Shown here: positions 44,201-52,962 of the stretch, piece after piece
Layout of the letters: each line of letters starts with the position of its first letter
How positions within the stretch are numbered: position 1 is the first letter of the stretch
DNA from: Streptomyces sedi
GTDB taxonomy: Bacteria; Actinomycetota; Actinomycetes; Streptomycetales; Streptomycetaceae
Assembly (NCBI RefSeq): GCF_006335015.1
Contig: NZ_VDGT01000003.1
Coordinates: 393,802-457,801 of the forward strand
Direction of reading: 5' to 3'
DNA length: 64,000 nucleotides
Made by a program: the position numbers and the translations under genes
Notes under the pieces: generated by a model
The model's input: the letters and a program-made list of their open reading frames with translations, nothing else
Told to the model about the DNA's origin: nothing
The model's database searches: none

Positions 44201-44283
44201 GCCTCGGCTCGCAGCACGTCCACACGGTCAGCGCCCGCGCCCGGGTCCGCCCCTTCTGGGACTTCGAGCCGCAGCTGACCTGA
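41269..44283 (+). CDS. fxsT: FxsT-like TIR / NB-ARC / TPR protein (STAND NTPase)
   Basis: A 1,004-residue protein. A TIR-like domain is at about 12-150 (ITISHAGYNRAWAVWIADRL... QEWNEALRA). An NB-ARC ATPase follows with Walker A GLSGVGKT at 210-217, Walker B WLVVLDGAD, and the GLPL-like DLPLALDQTAG. From about 560 to 990 there are repeated tetratricopeptide units (for example LGRYEEALEASERVLAGRVE). It matches the TPR protein of FxSxx-COOH systems. The GTG at 41269 has GAGGGAGG upstream. The C-terminus is PFWDFEPQLT, sharing Trp-Asp-Phe-Glu with the precursor core. Confidence 0.86.
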   Translation: MQGSARDTVPLVEGRRITISHAGYNRAWAVWIADRLERYGWQVAFQRFDLPSGTPVHEALNDLLLVQGRILVVLSDWYFKLGPRTDQEWNEALRAVVAPNSARFSAVSVSTAPMPTASAAFGGTTELWGLGAREAERRLAQLVGVIETRDPALDTLSGARSPRFPMELPRVWGGVPRRNTRFTGRERLLQDIHDQMQSAEPGAGVVTLLGLSGVGKTQVAAEYVWRFSSAYDLVWWVPADQRGTLRQRLAELAPALELSTGHEYGERLRAVGDALRRGDPHSRWLVVLDGADRPDTIDDLVPAGPGHVLITSQNREWGAYNNTHLLSVPVYDREESVAFVRRRAPRIGGRDADLLAEALGDLPLALDQTAGWLSDSTMTVQEYVGLLRDDEDMEAGLRVAVDFDVTYPTTFSIMLNRLREAVPEAVELLRLCAFFAPGAVPVQLLRDIPAEHLPEQLSGMMSDPLRWNTATNKLVQYSVIQWDPPNTDENPEAAGTIHLHRMVHKTVRSGMSEADREVFSRAVRRGLANADPAVPSDTRHWARYARIVPHLDASGALHSRHGEMHQLIGNCLRYLYLAGEYTTGIQLAERTERAWREVYGDGHELLRELSSQHATLLRATGEYARTERINRGLLQRLEREQAGDALEVLRLLEGLGADLRGLGRYEEALEASERVLAGRVEMIGEEDFRTLNARNNLAVTLRLLGRYKDALREDRRTLQIRREVLRARNSSTLSSETNHAIDLRLLGRYAEAQSVQEPNVEMQRVVMGHDHPQTLSAELNLALCLLRSGAREIANERLADLLERAERVLGEASPATQRIAVCYAFVLQAHGRLDLARAIGERVVNRYREALGPDHPYTIGTLSNQALLLRAAGEREEALALNEQCLIRITEALGPDHPWRLGVALNLSADRNLAGDVESAADLSRDTSRRAAAHRSLGRDHPLTLSCKVAHATDLRNLRQRADADRTEQEALSGLITSLGSQHVHTVSARARVRPFWDFEPQLT

Positions 44284-44301
44284 GTCGCGCCCCGCCCGGC
44301 G

Positions 44302-44736
44302 TCAGTCCAGACAGAACTCATTGCCCTCGACGTCCCGCATCACCAGACACGACTCGTTCTCCTCGTCGGCCTCCAGCAGCCGCACGCGCTCGGCGCCGAG
44401 CGGGAGCAGCCGGGCGCACTCGGCCTCCAGCGCCGCCAGCCGCTCCGCGCCGACCAGCCCGGTGCCGACCCGCACGTCGAGATGGAGCCGGTTCTTGGCG
44501 ACCTTCTCCTCGGGCACCCGCTGGAAGAACAGCCGGGGCCCCGCCCCCGTCGGGTCGACGCAGACGAACGCGGCCCCCCGTTGCTCGGCCGGCAGCGAAC
44601 GGTCGTACGCGTCCCACGAGTCGAAGCCCTCAGGCGGGGGCGGCACCACGTATCCCAGCACCTCGCACCAGAAACGCGCGACGCGCTCGGGACGCGCGCA
44701 GTCGAAGGTGACCTGTACCTGTCTGAGCGTTGCCAT
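44302..44736 (-). CDS. VOC-family (glyoxalase-like) protein
   Basis: A 144-residue VOC protein of the glyoxalase-like type. It begins MATLRQVQVTFDCARPERVARFWCEVLGY and has KNRLHLDVRVG and a terminal MRDVEGNEFCLD, the usual two beta-alpha-beta-beta-beta modules with possible metal residues His and Glu. Such proteins range from dioxygenases to binding proteins; the function here is not known. The ATG at 44736 lacks a clear ribosome binding site. TACGAT eight bases before it might be a -10 box of a leaderless transcript. It is convergent with the FxsT gene. Confidence 0.88.
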   Translation of the reverse strand: MATLRQVQVTFDCARPERVARFWCEVLGYVVPPPPEGFDSWDAYDRSLPAEQRGAAFVCVDPTGAGPRLFFQRVPEEKVAKNRLHLDVRVGTGLVGAERLAALEAECARLLPLGAERVRLLEADEENESCLVMRDVEGNEFCLD

Positions 44737-44814
44737 CCCGCCATCGTAGGAGGTAAGTGCCGCGCGAAGCCCCAGGTTTCCCACGCGGCCCGACCGCCGC
44801 CCCGCGCACGCGAA

Positions 44815-44848
44815 AGGGGGCCGCCGCCGAAACCGGCGACGGCCCCCT
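44815..44848. terminator. Terminator between kgd and the VOC gene
   Basis: AGGGGGCCG at the left (from 44815) pairs with CGGCCCCCT (to 44848), with a further inner GCCG/CGGC stem and a AAA-containing loop. It lies 30 bp after the kgd stop on the minus strand. Confidence 0.8.
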
Positions 44849-44877
44849 CTCGCTCGACTACGCGGCGACGCCCGGGG

Positions 44878-47800
44878 TCAGAGGTCGAAGACCTCCGCGA
44901 CCAGGGCCTGCTGCTCCGCCTGGTGCCGCTTGGCCGAGCCGACCGCCGGCGAGGAGGAGGCCGAGCGGGTCACCGGGTGCAGCCGGTCGCCGGGGATCTC
45001 GACCTGCTCCGGCAGGTTGAGGGCGACGAACGGCCAGGCACCCTGGTTGGCCGGCTCCTCCTGGGCCCACACCACGCGCTCCAGGCGCGGGAAGCGGGCC
45101 AGCTCGGCGCGCAACTCGTCGCTGGGCAGCGGGTAGAGCCGCTCCAGCCGGACCAGCGCCACCTCGTCCGCGTTCCGCTTCTCCCGCTCGGCGGTCAGGT
45201 CGTAGTAGACCTTGCCCGCCGACAGCACGACCTTGGTGACCCGCGCCGGGTCCACCGTGTCGTCGCCGATCAGCGGACGGAACCCGCCGCTGGTGAACTC
45301 CTCGGCGCGGGAGGCCGCCGCCTTCAGCCGCAGCATGGACTTCGGGGTGAAGACCACCAGCGGCTTGTGGTGCGGGTTGTGCACCTGCCAACGGAGGAGG
45401 TGGAAGTAGTTCGACGGAAGGGTCGGGGCCGCCACCGTCATGTTGTTCTGCGCGCACAGCTGGAGGAAGCGCTCGATCCGGGCCGAGGAGTGGTCCGGGC
45501 CCTGACCCTCGTAGCCGTGCGGCAGCAGCAGGGTGACGCCGGAGGTCTGGCCCCACTTCTGCTCGGCCGACGAGATGAACTCGTCGATCACCGTGGAGGC
45601 ACCGTTGGCGAAGTCGCCGAACTGGGCCTCCCACATCACCAGCGCCTCGGGCCTGGCCAGCGAGTAGCCGTACTCGAAGCCCATCGCCGCGTACTCGCTC
45701 AGCAGCGAGTCGTAGACGTTGAACCGCGCCTGGTCGGGCGCCAGGTAGAGCAGCGGGGTGTAGTCCTCGCCGGTCTTCCTGTCGATCAGCACCGCGTGCC
45801 GCTGGCCGAAGGTGCCGCGGCGGCTGTCCTGGCCGGCGAGCCGGACCGGGGTGCCCTCCATCAGCAGCGAGCCGACGGCGAGCAGCTCGCCCATGGCCCA
45901 GTCGATGGCGCCCTCCTCGACCATCGCCGCGCGCCGTTGCAGCTGCGGCAGCAGCCGGGGGTGGACCGTGATCCGCTCCGGGACGTTGACCTGGGACTCG
46001 GCGATCCGCTTGACCACCTCGGCGGAGACACCGGTCTCGACGGCCACCGGGAACTCCGGCATCGGCACCGGGACCTCGGCCGGGGCGGGCGCGTCGGTGG
46101 CGTCCCGCACCTCCTTGAAGACCTTCTCCAACTGGCCCTGGAAGTCCTGGAGCGCCTGCTCCGCCTCCTCCAGCGTGATGTCGCCCCGGCCGATCAGCGA
46201 CTCGGTGTAGAGCTTGCGCACCGAGCGCTTCTTGTCGATCAGGTCGTACATCAGCGGCTGGGTGAAGGACGGGTTGTCCGTCTCGTTGTGCCCGCGACGC
46301 CGGTAGCAGACCAGGTCGATCACGACGTCCTTGTTGAACGCCTGCCGGTACTCGAACGCCAGCCTGGCAACCCGGCAGACGGCCTCCGGGTCGTCGCCGT
46401 TGACGTGGAAGATCGGCGCCTCGATCATCCGCGCCACGTCGGTGCAGTACGTGGAGGAACGCGCGGCGGCGGCCGTCGCGGTGTACCCCACCTGGTTGTT
46501 GATCACCACGTGGACGGTGCCGCCGGTGCGGTAGCCGCGCAGCTGCGACATGTTGAGCGTCTCGGCGACCACACCCTGGCCGGCGAAGGCCGCGTCACCG
46601 TGGATCAGGATCGGCAGCACGGTGAAGTCCTTGCCGCCGCGCCCGATGATGTCCTGCTGGGCCCTGGCCACGCCCTCGACCACCGGGTCGACGGCCTCCA
46701 GGTGCGAGGGGTTCGCGGTCAGCGAGACCTTGATCTGCTCGCCGGAGAGACCGGTGAACGTGCCCTCGGTGCCCAGGTGGTACTTCACGTCGCCCGAGCC
46801 GTGCATCGACTTGGGGTCGAGGTTCCCCTCGAACTCGCGGAAGATCTGCGCGTACGACTTGCCCACCACGTTGGCCAGCACGTTCAGCCGGCCGCGGTGG
46901 GCCATGCCGATGACGGCCTCGTCCAGCTTGTCGCCGGCGGCCTCGTCCAGCACCGTGTCCAGCAGCGGGATGACCGTTTCGCCGCCTTCGAGCGAGAAGC
47001 GCTTCTGGCCGACGTACTTGGTCTGGAGGAACGTCTCGAACGCCTCCGAGGCGTTCAGCCGGCGCAGGATGCGCAGCTGCTCCTCGCGCTCCGGCGGGGT
47101 GTGCGGGCGCTCCACCCGGTCCTGGATCCAGGTGCGTTCGCGCGGGTCCTGGATGTGCATGTACTCGATGCCGGTGGTCCGGCAGTACGAGTCGCGCAGC
47201 ACGCCGAGGATGTCGCGCAGGGCCAGCACCGACTTGCCGGCGAAGCCGCCGACCGCGAACTCGCGCTCCAGGTCCCACAGGGTGAGCCCGTGCTCGTTGA
47301 TGTCCAGGTCGGGGTGGCGGCGCTGCTTGTACTCCAGCGGGTCGGTGTCGGCCATCAGGTGGCCGCGGACCCGGTAGGAGTGGATCAGGTCGAAGACCCG
47401 GGCCGCCTTGGTGACCTCGTCGTCGTGGGCGACGTCGATGTCGCGGTTCCACCGGATCGGCTCGTACGGGATCCGCAGGGCCTCGAAGATGTTGTCGTAG
47501 AAGTCGTGCTCGCCCAGCAGGAGTTGGCTGAGCTGGCGGAGGAACTCGCCGGAGGCCGCGCCCTGGATGACCCGGTGGTCATAGGTGCTGGTGAGCGTCA
47601 TGACCTTGGAGATGCCCAGACGGTTGAGCGTCTCCTGGGAGGTGCCCTGGAACTCGGCCGGGTACTCCATGGCGCCCACGCCGAGGATCACGCTCTGCCC
47701 CGGCATCAGCCGCGGCACCGAGTGGACGGTGCCGATGCCGCCGGGGTTGGTCAGCGAGGCGGTGACGCCGGAGAAGTCGGCCATCGTCAGCTTGCCGGCG

Positions 47801-48606
47801 CGCGCGCGGCGCACGATGTCCTCGTACGCCTGCCAGAACTCGAAGAAGGTGAGCGTCTCGGCCTTCTCGATGCCGGCGACGACCAGCTGGCGGTCGCCGT
47901 TCTCCTTGACCAGGTCGATGGCCAGGCCCAGCTTGACGTGGTCGGGCTTGACCAGCGTCGGCTTGCCGTCCTTCTCGGTGAACGAGTGGTTCATGGCCGG
48001 CATGGCCTTGATCGCCTGCACCATCGCGTAGCCGATGAGGTGGGTGAAGGAGACCTTCCCGCCCCTGGCGCGCTTCAGGTGGTTGTTGATCACGATGCGG
48101 TTGTCGAAGAGCAGCTTCACCGGGACCGCGCGGACGGAGGTGGCCGTCGGCAGGTCGCGGGACGCGTTCATGTTCTTCGCGACGGCGGCGGCGGGGCCGC
48201 GCAGCGTCACCAGCTCCGGGCCCTCGGAGCCCTCGGCCGCGGGCTGCGCCGGCTTGGCGGCCGGCTTGCTCGCGGCGGGCTTCGCCGGGGACTGCTTCGC
48301 GGCCGGTGCGGGCTTCGCCGGCGCGGGCTCGGCCGGCTTCGCGGCCGGCGCGGCCTTCGCCTCGGCCTTCGGCCGCTCGGCGGTGGCCGCACCGTCACCG
48401 GTCGACGGCGCCGCTGAGGTGTCGCCTCCCGGCTTGTAGTCGGCGAAGAAGTCCCACCAGGCTCGGTCAACGGAGTTCGGGTCCTGGAGGTACTGCTGGT
48501 AGATCTCGTCAACCAGCCATTCGTTGGCTCCGAAGCCGGAGGCGGAGTTCTTCCGCTCCTCCGGGTCGGCGTCAACGCTTGAGGTGTTCGGGGACTGTGG
48601 CGACAC
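44878..48606 (-). CDS. kgd: Multifunctional 2-oxoglutarate dehydrogenase (E1o fused to E2-type acyltransferase; KGD)
   Basis: A 1,242-residue protein. Residues about 25-55 ([29 protein letters not shown]) are the E1 N-terminal helix. An Ala/Pro/Lys-rich linker spans about 60-120. The E2-like acyltransferase domain follows, ending with [20 protein letters not shown]. The rest is the thiamine-diphosphate E1 domain, with [20 protein letters not shown] and [18 protein letters not shown]. No lipoyl domain is present. The enzyme feeds 2-oxoglutarate into succinyl-CoA in the TCA cycle and in actinobacteria is inhibited by FHA proteins of the GarA/OdhI type. A GTG at 48606 fits homologues; its ribosome binding site is distant. 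Confidence 0.95.
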   Translation of the reverse strand: MSPQSPNTSSVDADPEERKNSASGFGANEWLVDEIYQQYLQDPNSVDRAWWDFFADYKPGGDTSAAPSTGDGAATAERPKAEAKAAPAAKPAEPAPAKPAPAAKQSPAKPAASKPAAKPAQPAAEGSEGPELVTLRGPAAAVAKNMNASRDLPTATSVRAVPVKLLFDNRIVINNHLKRARGGKVSFTHLIGYAMVQAIKAMPAMNHSFTEKDGKPTLVKPDHVKLGLAIDLVKENGDRQLVVAGIEKAETLTFFEFWQAYEDIVRRARAGKLTMADFSGVTASLTNPGGIGTVHSVPRLMPGQSVILGVGAMEYPAEFQGTSQETLNRLGISKVMTLTSTYDHRVIQGAASGEFLRQLSQLLLGEHDFYDNIFEALRIPYEPIRWNRDIDVAHDDEVTKAARVFDLIHSYRVRGHLMADTDPLEYKQRRHPDLDINEHGLTLWDLEREFAVGGFAGKSVLALRDILGVLRDSYCRTTGIEYMHIQDPRERTWIQDRVERPHTPPEREEQLRILRRLNASEAFETFLQTKYVGQKRFSLEGGETVIPLLDTVLDEAAGDKLDEAVIGMAHRGRLNVLANVVGKSYAQIFREFEGNLDPKSMHGSGDVKYHLGTEGTFTGLSGEQIKVSLTANPSHLEAVDPVVEGVARAQQDIIGRGGKDFTVLPILIHGDAAFAGQGVVAETLNMSQLRGYRTGGTVHVVINNQVGYTATAAAARSSTYCTDVARMIEAPIFHVNGDDPEAVCRVARLAFEYRQAFNKDVVIDLVCYRRRGHNETDNPSFTQPLMYDLIDKKRSVRKLYTESLIGRGDITLEEAEQALQDFQGQLEKVFKEVRDATDAPAPAEVPVPMPEFPVAVETGVSAEVVKRIAESQVNVPERITVHPRLLPQLQRRAAMVEEGAIDWAMGELLAVGSLLMEGTPVRLAGQDSRRGTFGQRHAVLIDRKTGEDYTPLLYLAPDQARFNVYDSLLSEYAAMGFEYGYSLARPEALVMWEAQFGDFANGASTVIDEFISSAEQKWGQTSGVTLLLPHGYEGQGPDHSSARIERFLQLCAQNNMTVAAPTLPSNYFHLLRWQVHNPHHKPLVVFTPKSMLRLKAAASRAEEFTSGGFRPLIGDDTVDPARVTKVVLSAGKVYYDLTAEREKRNADEVALVRLERLYPLPSDELRAELARFPRLERVVWAQEEPANQGAWPFVALNLPEQVEIPGDRLHPVTRSASSSPAVGSAKRHQAEQQALVAEVFDL

Positions 48607-48947
48607 GGCGGCAACCGCCCTCTTCCGCTTCGCAAGGTCATGGACAGCGGAAATCAAGGCTACGCCCCCCCGTGCCCGTGGCGCAGTCCGCAGCCGCCAG
48701 ACGTGGCCTACACCACACGGAAACCCGTGTTTCGCGTCAAGAAAGCACGGGAATTGCATCAGGTTTGGTGGGAACAGGCAACAAATTGGCAACGACCGTG
48801 CCAGGGTCGAACAGGAGCACGGTGACCCCGCGCTCAACTGCGGCAACGCCGCCGCACGCCGTCGCGCGCCGGGTGGCGCACGCCGAGCAGGCCCCGCGGC
48901 GCCCGAGGTGAACGGGCGCCCCGTGGGGCGTTCACCGCGACCCTACG
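48607..48947 (-). other. 341-bp region upstream of kgd with a kinase-side terminator
   Basis: No gene is supported. The part near 48650-48800 is the kgd leader or promoter and is lower in GC. At 48908-48935, GTGAACG pairs with CGTTCAC around an inner CCCC/GGGG stem, just past the stop of the histidine kinase on the minus strand; this is its likely terminator. Confidence 0.6.
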
Positions 48948-50030
48948 TCAATTATTTGCCTGCGCGTTACCCGGCAGGGTGAGTCGAATGTGACAGCCGC
49001 GCCGGGACTCGGCGACGCCGATCGTCCCGCCGTGCAGATCGACCGCCCAGCGGGCGATCGCCAGGCCGAGGCCCGTGCCGCCGTCGTGGGCCTGGACGCC
49101 GTCGATGGTGCCCCGGCCGAAGCGCTCGAAGACCAGGTCCCGCTGGTCCTGCGGGATGCCGGGGCCCTCGTCGCGCACTTCGAGCACCAGCCCGCCGTTG
49201 CCGCCCGGCCGCGCGACCACGGTGACCTGGCCGCCCTGGGGGCTGTGCTTGACCGCGTTGTCCACCAGGTTGGTCACCACCTGGTCCAGCCGCTCGGGGT
49301 CGGCCGTCGCGCGCAGCGAGCCGGGCGACACGTCCAGCCGCAGCCGGACGTCGGTGCGCGCGTGCCCGCGGCCGAGCGCCATCCGCGCGTCGGCCAGCAC
49401 GGTGGTCAGATAGGGCTCCACCCGGAAGTCCCTGGCCTGGAGCGGCACCACGCCGTTCTCCAGCCGGGACAGGTCCAGCAGCTGCTCCACGAGCCGGCCC
49501 AGCCGCTCGGTCTGGCGCAGCGCCGTCCTCATGGTCTCGGGGTCGGCGTCGGAGACCCCGTCGACGACGTTCTCCAGGACCGCGCGCAGCCCGGCGATCG
49601 GGGTGCGCAGCTCGTGCGAGACGTTGGCGACCAGCTCCTTGCGCTGCCGGTCGGCGGCCTGGAGGTCGGCCGCCATCCGGTTGAAGGCGTGCGCCAGGTC
49701 GCCCAGCTCGTCCCTGCGCGCCACCCGCACCCGGCGCTCGTACTGGCCGCGCGCCATCGCCCTGGCGGCGGAGGTCATCTCCAGCACCGGGGACGCCAGG
49801 CCCTGCGCGACGAACTGGGTGACCAGCAGCGACGCGATGATCGCGATGATGGCGATCACCTGGAGCCCGATGTCCGACCGATACGCCAGCAGCAACAGAA
49901 CGGTCGTGATGCCGACCGAGATGATCACCAGGCCGCCCAGGGCGGCCTTCACCGATCGGAAGGGGTCGAGCGGGCGCAGCACCCGCCACAGCGTGTGGCC
50001 GTAGCGCCGCGCGGTCGACTCGCGCTGCAC
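48948..50030 (-). CDS. Sensor histidine kinase with minimal sensor loop
   Basis: A 360-residue HisKA kinase. Two membrane helices (ALGGLVIISVGITTVLLLLA and VIAIIAIIASLLVTQFVA) are joined by only a few residues, so it probably senses within the membrane. A HAMP domain is at about 80-130. The H box is NVSHELRTPI, then N box LVDNAVKH, G1 DEGPGIP and G2 GGTGLGLAI. It starts with a GTG 7 bp after the response regulator gene and forms a two-component system with it, lying next to kgd as in S. coelicolor. The signal is unknown. Confidence 0.92.
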   Translation of the reverse strand: MQRESTARRYGHTLWRVLRPLDPFRSVKAALGGLVIISVGITTVLLLLAYRSDIGLQVIAIIAIIASLLVTQFVAQGLASPVLEMTSAARAMARGQYERRVRVARRDELGDLAHAFNRMAADLQAADRQRKELVANVSHELRTPIAGLRAVLENVVDGVSDADPETMRTALRQTERLGRLVEQLLDLSRLENGVVPLQARDFRVEPYLTTVLADARMALGRGHARTDVRLRLDVSPGSLRATADPERLDQVVTNLVDNAVKHSPQGGQVTVVARPGGNGGLVLEVRDEGPGIPQDQRDLVFERFGRGTIDGVQAHDGGTGLGLAIARWAVDLHGGTIGVAESRRGCHIRLTLPGNAQANN

Positions 50031-50037
50031 GCTCAGG

Positions 50038-50907
50038 TCAGCCCTCCGCGGCGGCCTGGCCGCGCGGGCTGCCCTCGCCGGCGAACCCGGGCGGGGTCTC
50101 CAGCGCGTAGCCGACGCCGTGCACGGTCCTGATCCGCTCGGCCCCGATCTTCCGGCGCAGCGCCTTCACATGGCTGTCCACCGTGCGCGTCCCCGAGGCG
50201 TCCGCCCAGTCCCAGACCTCGGCGAGCAGCTGCTCCCTGGTGAGCACCGCGCGGGGGGAGCGCGCCAGGCACATCAGCAGGTCGAACTCGGTCGGCGTCA
50301 GATGGATGTCCTTGCCGGCCGCACGCACCCGGCGCTGGGTGCGGTCGATCTCCAGGTCGCCGAGGCGCACGCTGCCCGGCCTCGGCGTGGTGGCGGCCAC
50401 CGCCGCCCGCTCGATCCTGCGCAGCAGCACATGGGACCTGGCGACCAGCTCGCGCATGGAGAACGGCTTGGTCATGTAGTCGTCGGCGCCGACACCGAGC
50501 CCGACCAGCATGTCGGTCTCGTCGTCCCGCGCGGTCAACATCAGGACCGGCACCGGTCGTTGCGACTGCACCCGGCGGCAGACCTCAAGGCCGTCGAAGC
50601 CGGGCAGCATCACGTCGAGGATCAGCAGGTCGGGGTGCCAGGCGCTGGCGGTCTCCACGGCCGCCGGGCCGTCGGCCGCGGTCTGCACCAGGAAGCCCTC
50701 GGCGCGCAGCCGGGCCGCGATGGCCTCGACGATGGTGGGGTCGTCCTCGACGACCAGCACGCGCCGCTGTGCCCCCGGGGTCGCCACGGCCGCTTGGTGG
50801 GGACCGCTCCGCTCCGCCGTCTCCGGCTCGGTCGGGCCGCCCGTGGGCGACGGCTTCTCCTGGTGCTCTCGGTCCATCGGCGCTGTCCTGGTTTCTGTTG
50901 GAGTCAT
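50038..50907 (-). CDS. OmpR/PhoB-family response regulator
   Basis: A 289-residue response regulator. A hydrophilic 45-residue N-terminal extension precedes the receiver domain: VLVVEDDPTIVEAIAARL, phospho-acceptor Asp in DLLILDVMLPG, Lys in YMTKPFSMREL. The winged-helix output domain follows (HLTPTEFDLLMCLARSP... TRTVDSHVKALRRKIG... VHGVGYALE). A 20-residue tail ends it. It is the first gene of a two-gene operon with the kinase. The ATG at 50907 was used; an internal ATG (residue 11) is also possible. Confidence 0.93.
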   Translation of the reverse strand: MTPTETRTAPMDREHQEKPSPTGGPTEPETAERSGPHQAAVATPGAQRRVLVVEDDPTIVEAIAARLRAEGFLVQTAADGPAAVETASAWHPDLLILDVMLPGFDGLEVCRRVQSQRPVPVLMLTARDDETDMLVGLGVGADDYMTKPFSMRELVARSHVLLRRIERAAVAATTPRPGSVRLGDLEIDRTQRRVRAAGKDIHLTPTEFDLLMCLARSPRAVLTREQLLAEVWDWADASGTRTVDSHVKALRRKIGAERIRTVHGVGYALETPPGFAGEGSPRGQAAAEG

Positions 50908-51008
50908 CTTTCCCGCCCCGGGAATCGCGTGGTGCCAGACGGCTGGTTACTGGCGGTTCGCCCTCGAAGGGGCTGCACAGCAGCGTAAAGCGGAAACTCG
51001 CGCCCCGG

Positions 51009-51752
51009 CTACGCGGACCGGCTGGCGGATTGATGGCTGGCGAGAAACAGCACGTCGGGAACACCCCGGGCAACGGGCACCTCTTCGGTTCTGACCCGAT
51101 CGAATCCGGCCATTCGCAACCTGTCGGGAAAAGTCGGCGAGTCTTGTGCGGACCACACAACGAGCACCCCGTCCTCGCGCAGCGCCGCGCGGCAGGCGGC
51201 CAGCCCGGCGGGGGAGTAGAGGCCGTCGTTGTCCTCGGTGACGGTCCAGTCCGGGCCGTTGTCGATGTCCAGACAGAGGGCGTCGTAGCGCGCCGGCGAC
51301 TCGTGCAGCCGCGCCAACAGGTCGGCCTCGACGAGGGTGACCCGCGGGTCGTCGAGGGCGCCGGCCGAGTGGGCGGCCAGCGGGCCCGCACGGTGCCAGT
51401 CGACCACCGCGCGCTCGCGTTCCACGACCTCGATCCCGGCCCAGCGCGCGTCGGCCGCCGCCTCGGCGAGCGAGAAGCCCACGCCCAGGCCGCCGATCAG
51501 CAACCGGGGCGCGGCCGGCGGCGGTTGGCGTCCGGCCAGCTCGTCGAGGGCGGCGCGCACCAGCAGCCGCTCGGAGGCGCCGTCCGAGGTGTCCATCAGG
51601 AAGCAGCCGTTGGCGATGATCTGGAGCAGGTCCCCGTGCCGGCGGAGCACCACCTCGCCGTGCGGTCCTTCGCGCCTGTCCAGCACGACGGGCCGGTCGT
51701 CGGCGCCGTGCGGGGCGCCCTGGGGAACGGGTGTGGGTGCCATGCGGGCCAT
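51009..51752 (-). CDS. Spermidine synthase-like (class I methyltransferase fold) protein
   Basis: A 247-residue protein with a spermidine-synthase-like Rossmann fold: the strand LLIGGLGVGFSLAEAAADARWAG, EVVERERAVVDWHR, LVEADLLARL and DALCLDIDNGPDW. The N-terminal beta section (RREGPHGEVVLRRHGDLLQIIANGCFLMD) is also typical. True polyamine synthases usually have a catalytic DSxD near the fourth strand; here it is LDIDNG, so activity on polyamines is doubtful. The start may be ATG 51752 or 51743. It stands alone between the two-component system and the lysozyme gene. Confidence 0.82.
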   Translation of the reverse strand: MARMAPTPVPQGAPHGADDRPVVLDRREGPHGEVVLRRHGDLLQIIANGCFLMDTSDGASERLLVRAALDELAGRQPPPAAPRLLIGGLGVGFSLAEAAADARWAGIEVVERERAVVDWHRAGPLAAHSAGALDDPRVTLVEADLLARLHESPARYDALCLDIDNGPDWTVTEDNDGLYSPAGLAACRAALREDGVLVVWSAQDSPTFPDRLRMAGFDRVRTEEVPVARGVPDVLFLASHQSASRSA

Positions 51753-51786
51753 GATCCCGCACGGCACCCACGGGGTGCGTGGCCGG

Positions 51787-52683
51787 TCAGCCGTCGGCCA
51801 GCGCCTGGAGCCGGTCCATCGAGCCGTTGAACTGGTTGTGGTCGCCCACCGTCGGGCCCGTCGAGGTGTACTGCCAGAAGGTGTGGAAGTCCCAGCCGGC
51901 CGGCAGCGTCCCCGGGGTCGAGGCGTACCTGGCTATCCACAGCGGGTTGGTCGTGCCGAAGCCCGCGTGGTCGCCGGTGCACTGCTTCCACCAGTCGGTG
52001 GTGGTGTAGATCACCACGTCCCGGCCGGTGTGCGAGCGGTAGGTGTCGCTGAACTCGCCGATCCAGTCGACCATCGCCGAGTGGCTCAGGCCGTAGCAGG
52101 CCGAGCCGTACGGGTTGTACTCGATGTCGAGCACGCCGGGGAGCGTCTTCCCGTCGGCCGACCAGCCGCCGCCGTGGGACGCGAAGTACGTCGCCTGCTC
52201 GGCCCCGCCGGAGGCGTTGGGCAGCGCGAAGTGGTACGCGCCCCGGATCATCCCGACGTCGTGGGAGCCGTTGTACTGCTGCGCGAAGTACGGGTTGCGG
52301 TAGCCGGTGCCCTCGGTCGCCTTGGCGTAGGCGAAGCGGACGCCGCTGTCCCAGAGCGTGGACCAGGCCACGTCGCCCTGGTGGCTGGAGACGTCCACGC
52401 CCTCGACGGTGGCCGTCGGGCTCGCCGCGGGGGGCGCGAAGGTCTGCCGGTCGCCCTCGTGCGCGAGCAGGGTCGAGCCCATCGAGGCGGAGCCGAAGTC
52501 CGGATGCGTCCGCGGGTCTTCGTCGTCGGCCGCCGCCGGCCCCGGCGCGGCCAGCAGCAGCGCCAGCGCGAGGCCGAGCACGACGGCGAGGGACATCAGG
52601 GGCGTGCGGGTGGAGTGGGGGGTGGGGGAGAAGGAGCGGCGGCGGGCGGGCCCGCCGTGCGCCCCCGGGTCGGTCAGGGGCAT
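51787..52683 (-). CDS. Secreted GH25 lysozyme (Cellosyl type)
   Basis: A 298-residue glycoside hydrolase family 25 muramidase. The N-terminus has a Twin-Arg-like basic region then a hydrophobic signal (LMSLAVVLGLALALLLAAPGPAAA). The mature enzyme starts near residue 53. Catalytic residues are in GVDVSSHQGDVAW and the DIE motif of GVLDIEYNPYG, with FAYAKATEGTGYRNPYF and FHTFWQYTS typical of the barrel. It cuts the glycan of peptidoglycan outside the cell. The ATG at 52683 has GAAGG seven bases upstream. No separate wall-binding domain is seen. Confidence 0.94.
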   Translation of the reverse strand: MPLTDPGAHGGPARRRSFSPTPHSTRTPLMSLAVVLGLALALLLAAPGPAAADDEDPRTHPDFGSASMGSTLLAHEGDRQTFAPPAASPTATVEGVDVSSHQGDVAWSTLWDSGVRFAYAKATEGTGYRNPYFAQQYNGSHDVGMIRGAYHFALPNASGGAEQATYFASHGGGWSADGKTLPGVLDIEYNPYGSACYGLSHSAMVDWIGEFSDTYRSHTGRDVVIYTTTDWWKQCTGDHAGFGTTNPLWIARYASTPGTLPAGWDFHTFWQYTSTGPTVGDHNQFNGSMDRLQALADG

Positions 52684-52962
52684 GAATGTGCCTTCCGAGA
52701 ACCGTTCGAAGGGGGGACAGAGGAACCGTCGACGGCCTTTACGCTGCGGCCATGTCAACGTCCCAATTCGACGGTAACGTGGGTAGATCGGGGCAGGAAG
52801 GGAAAACCGGCGCAGCCGTGCCCCGGGGGCGCTGAACGACGTGAAAGCCGGGGCGTGACCCCTGTCGCCGGGTCAACTCGCCACGGCAGCGCCCCGGTTG
52901 CCGCCGCGCGGACGCCGTACGCGGCCGTGTCGACGCGTCGCCGGGGTCCCGCCGGAGCGCCG

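Noticed and set aside
44482..48417. A long plus-strand open frame antisense to kgd.
   Set aside because: The opposite strand encodes the complete, unmistakable KGD protein.
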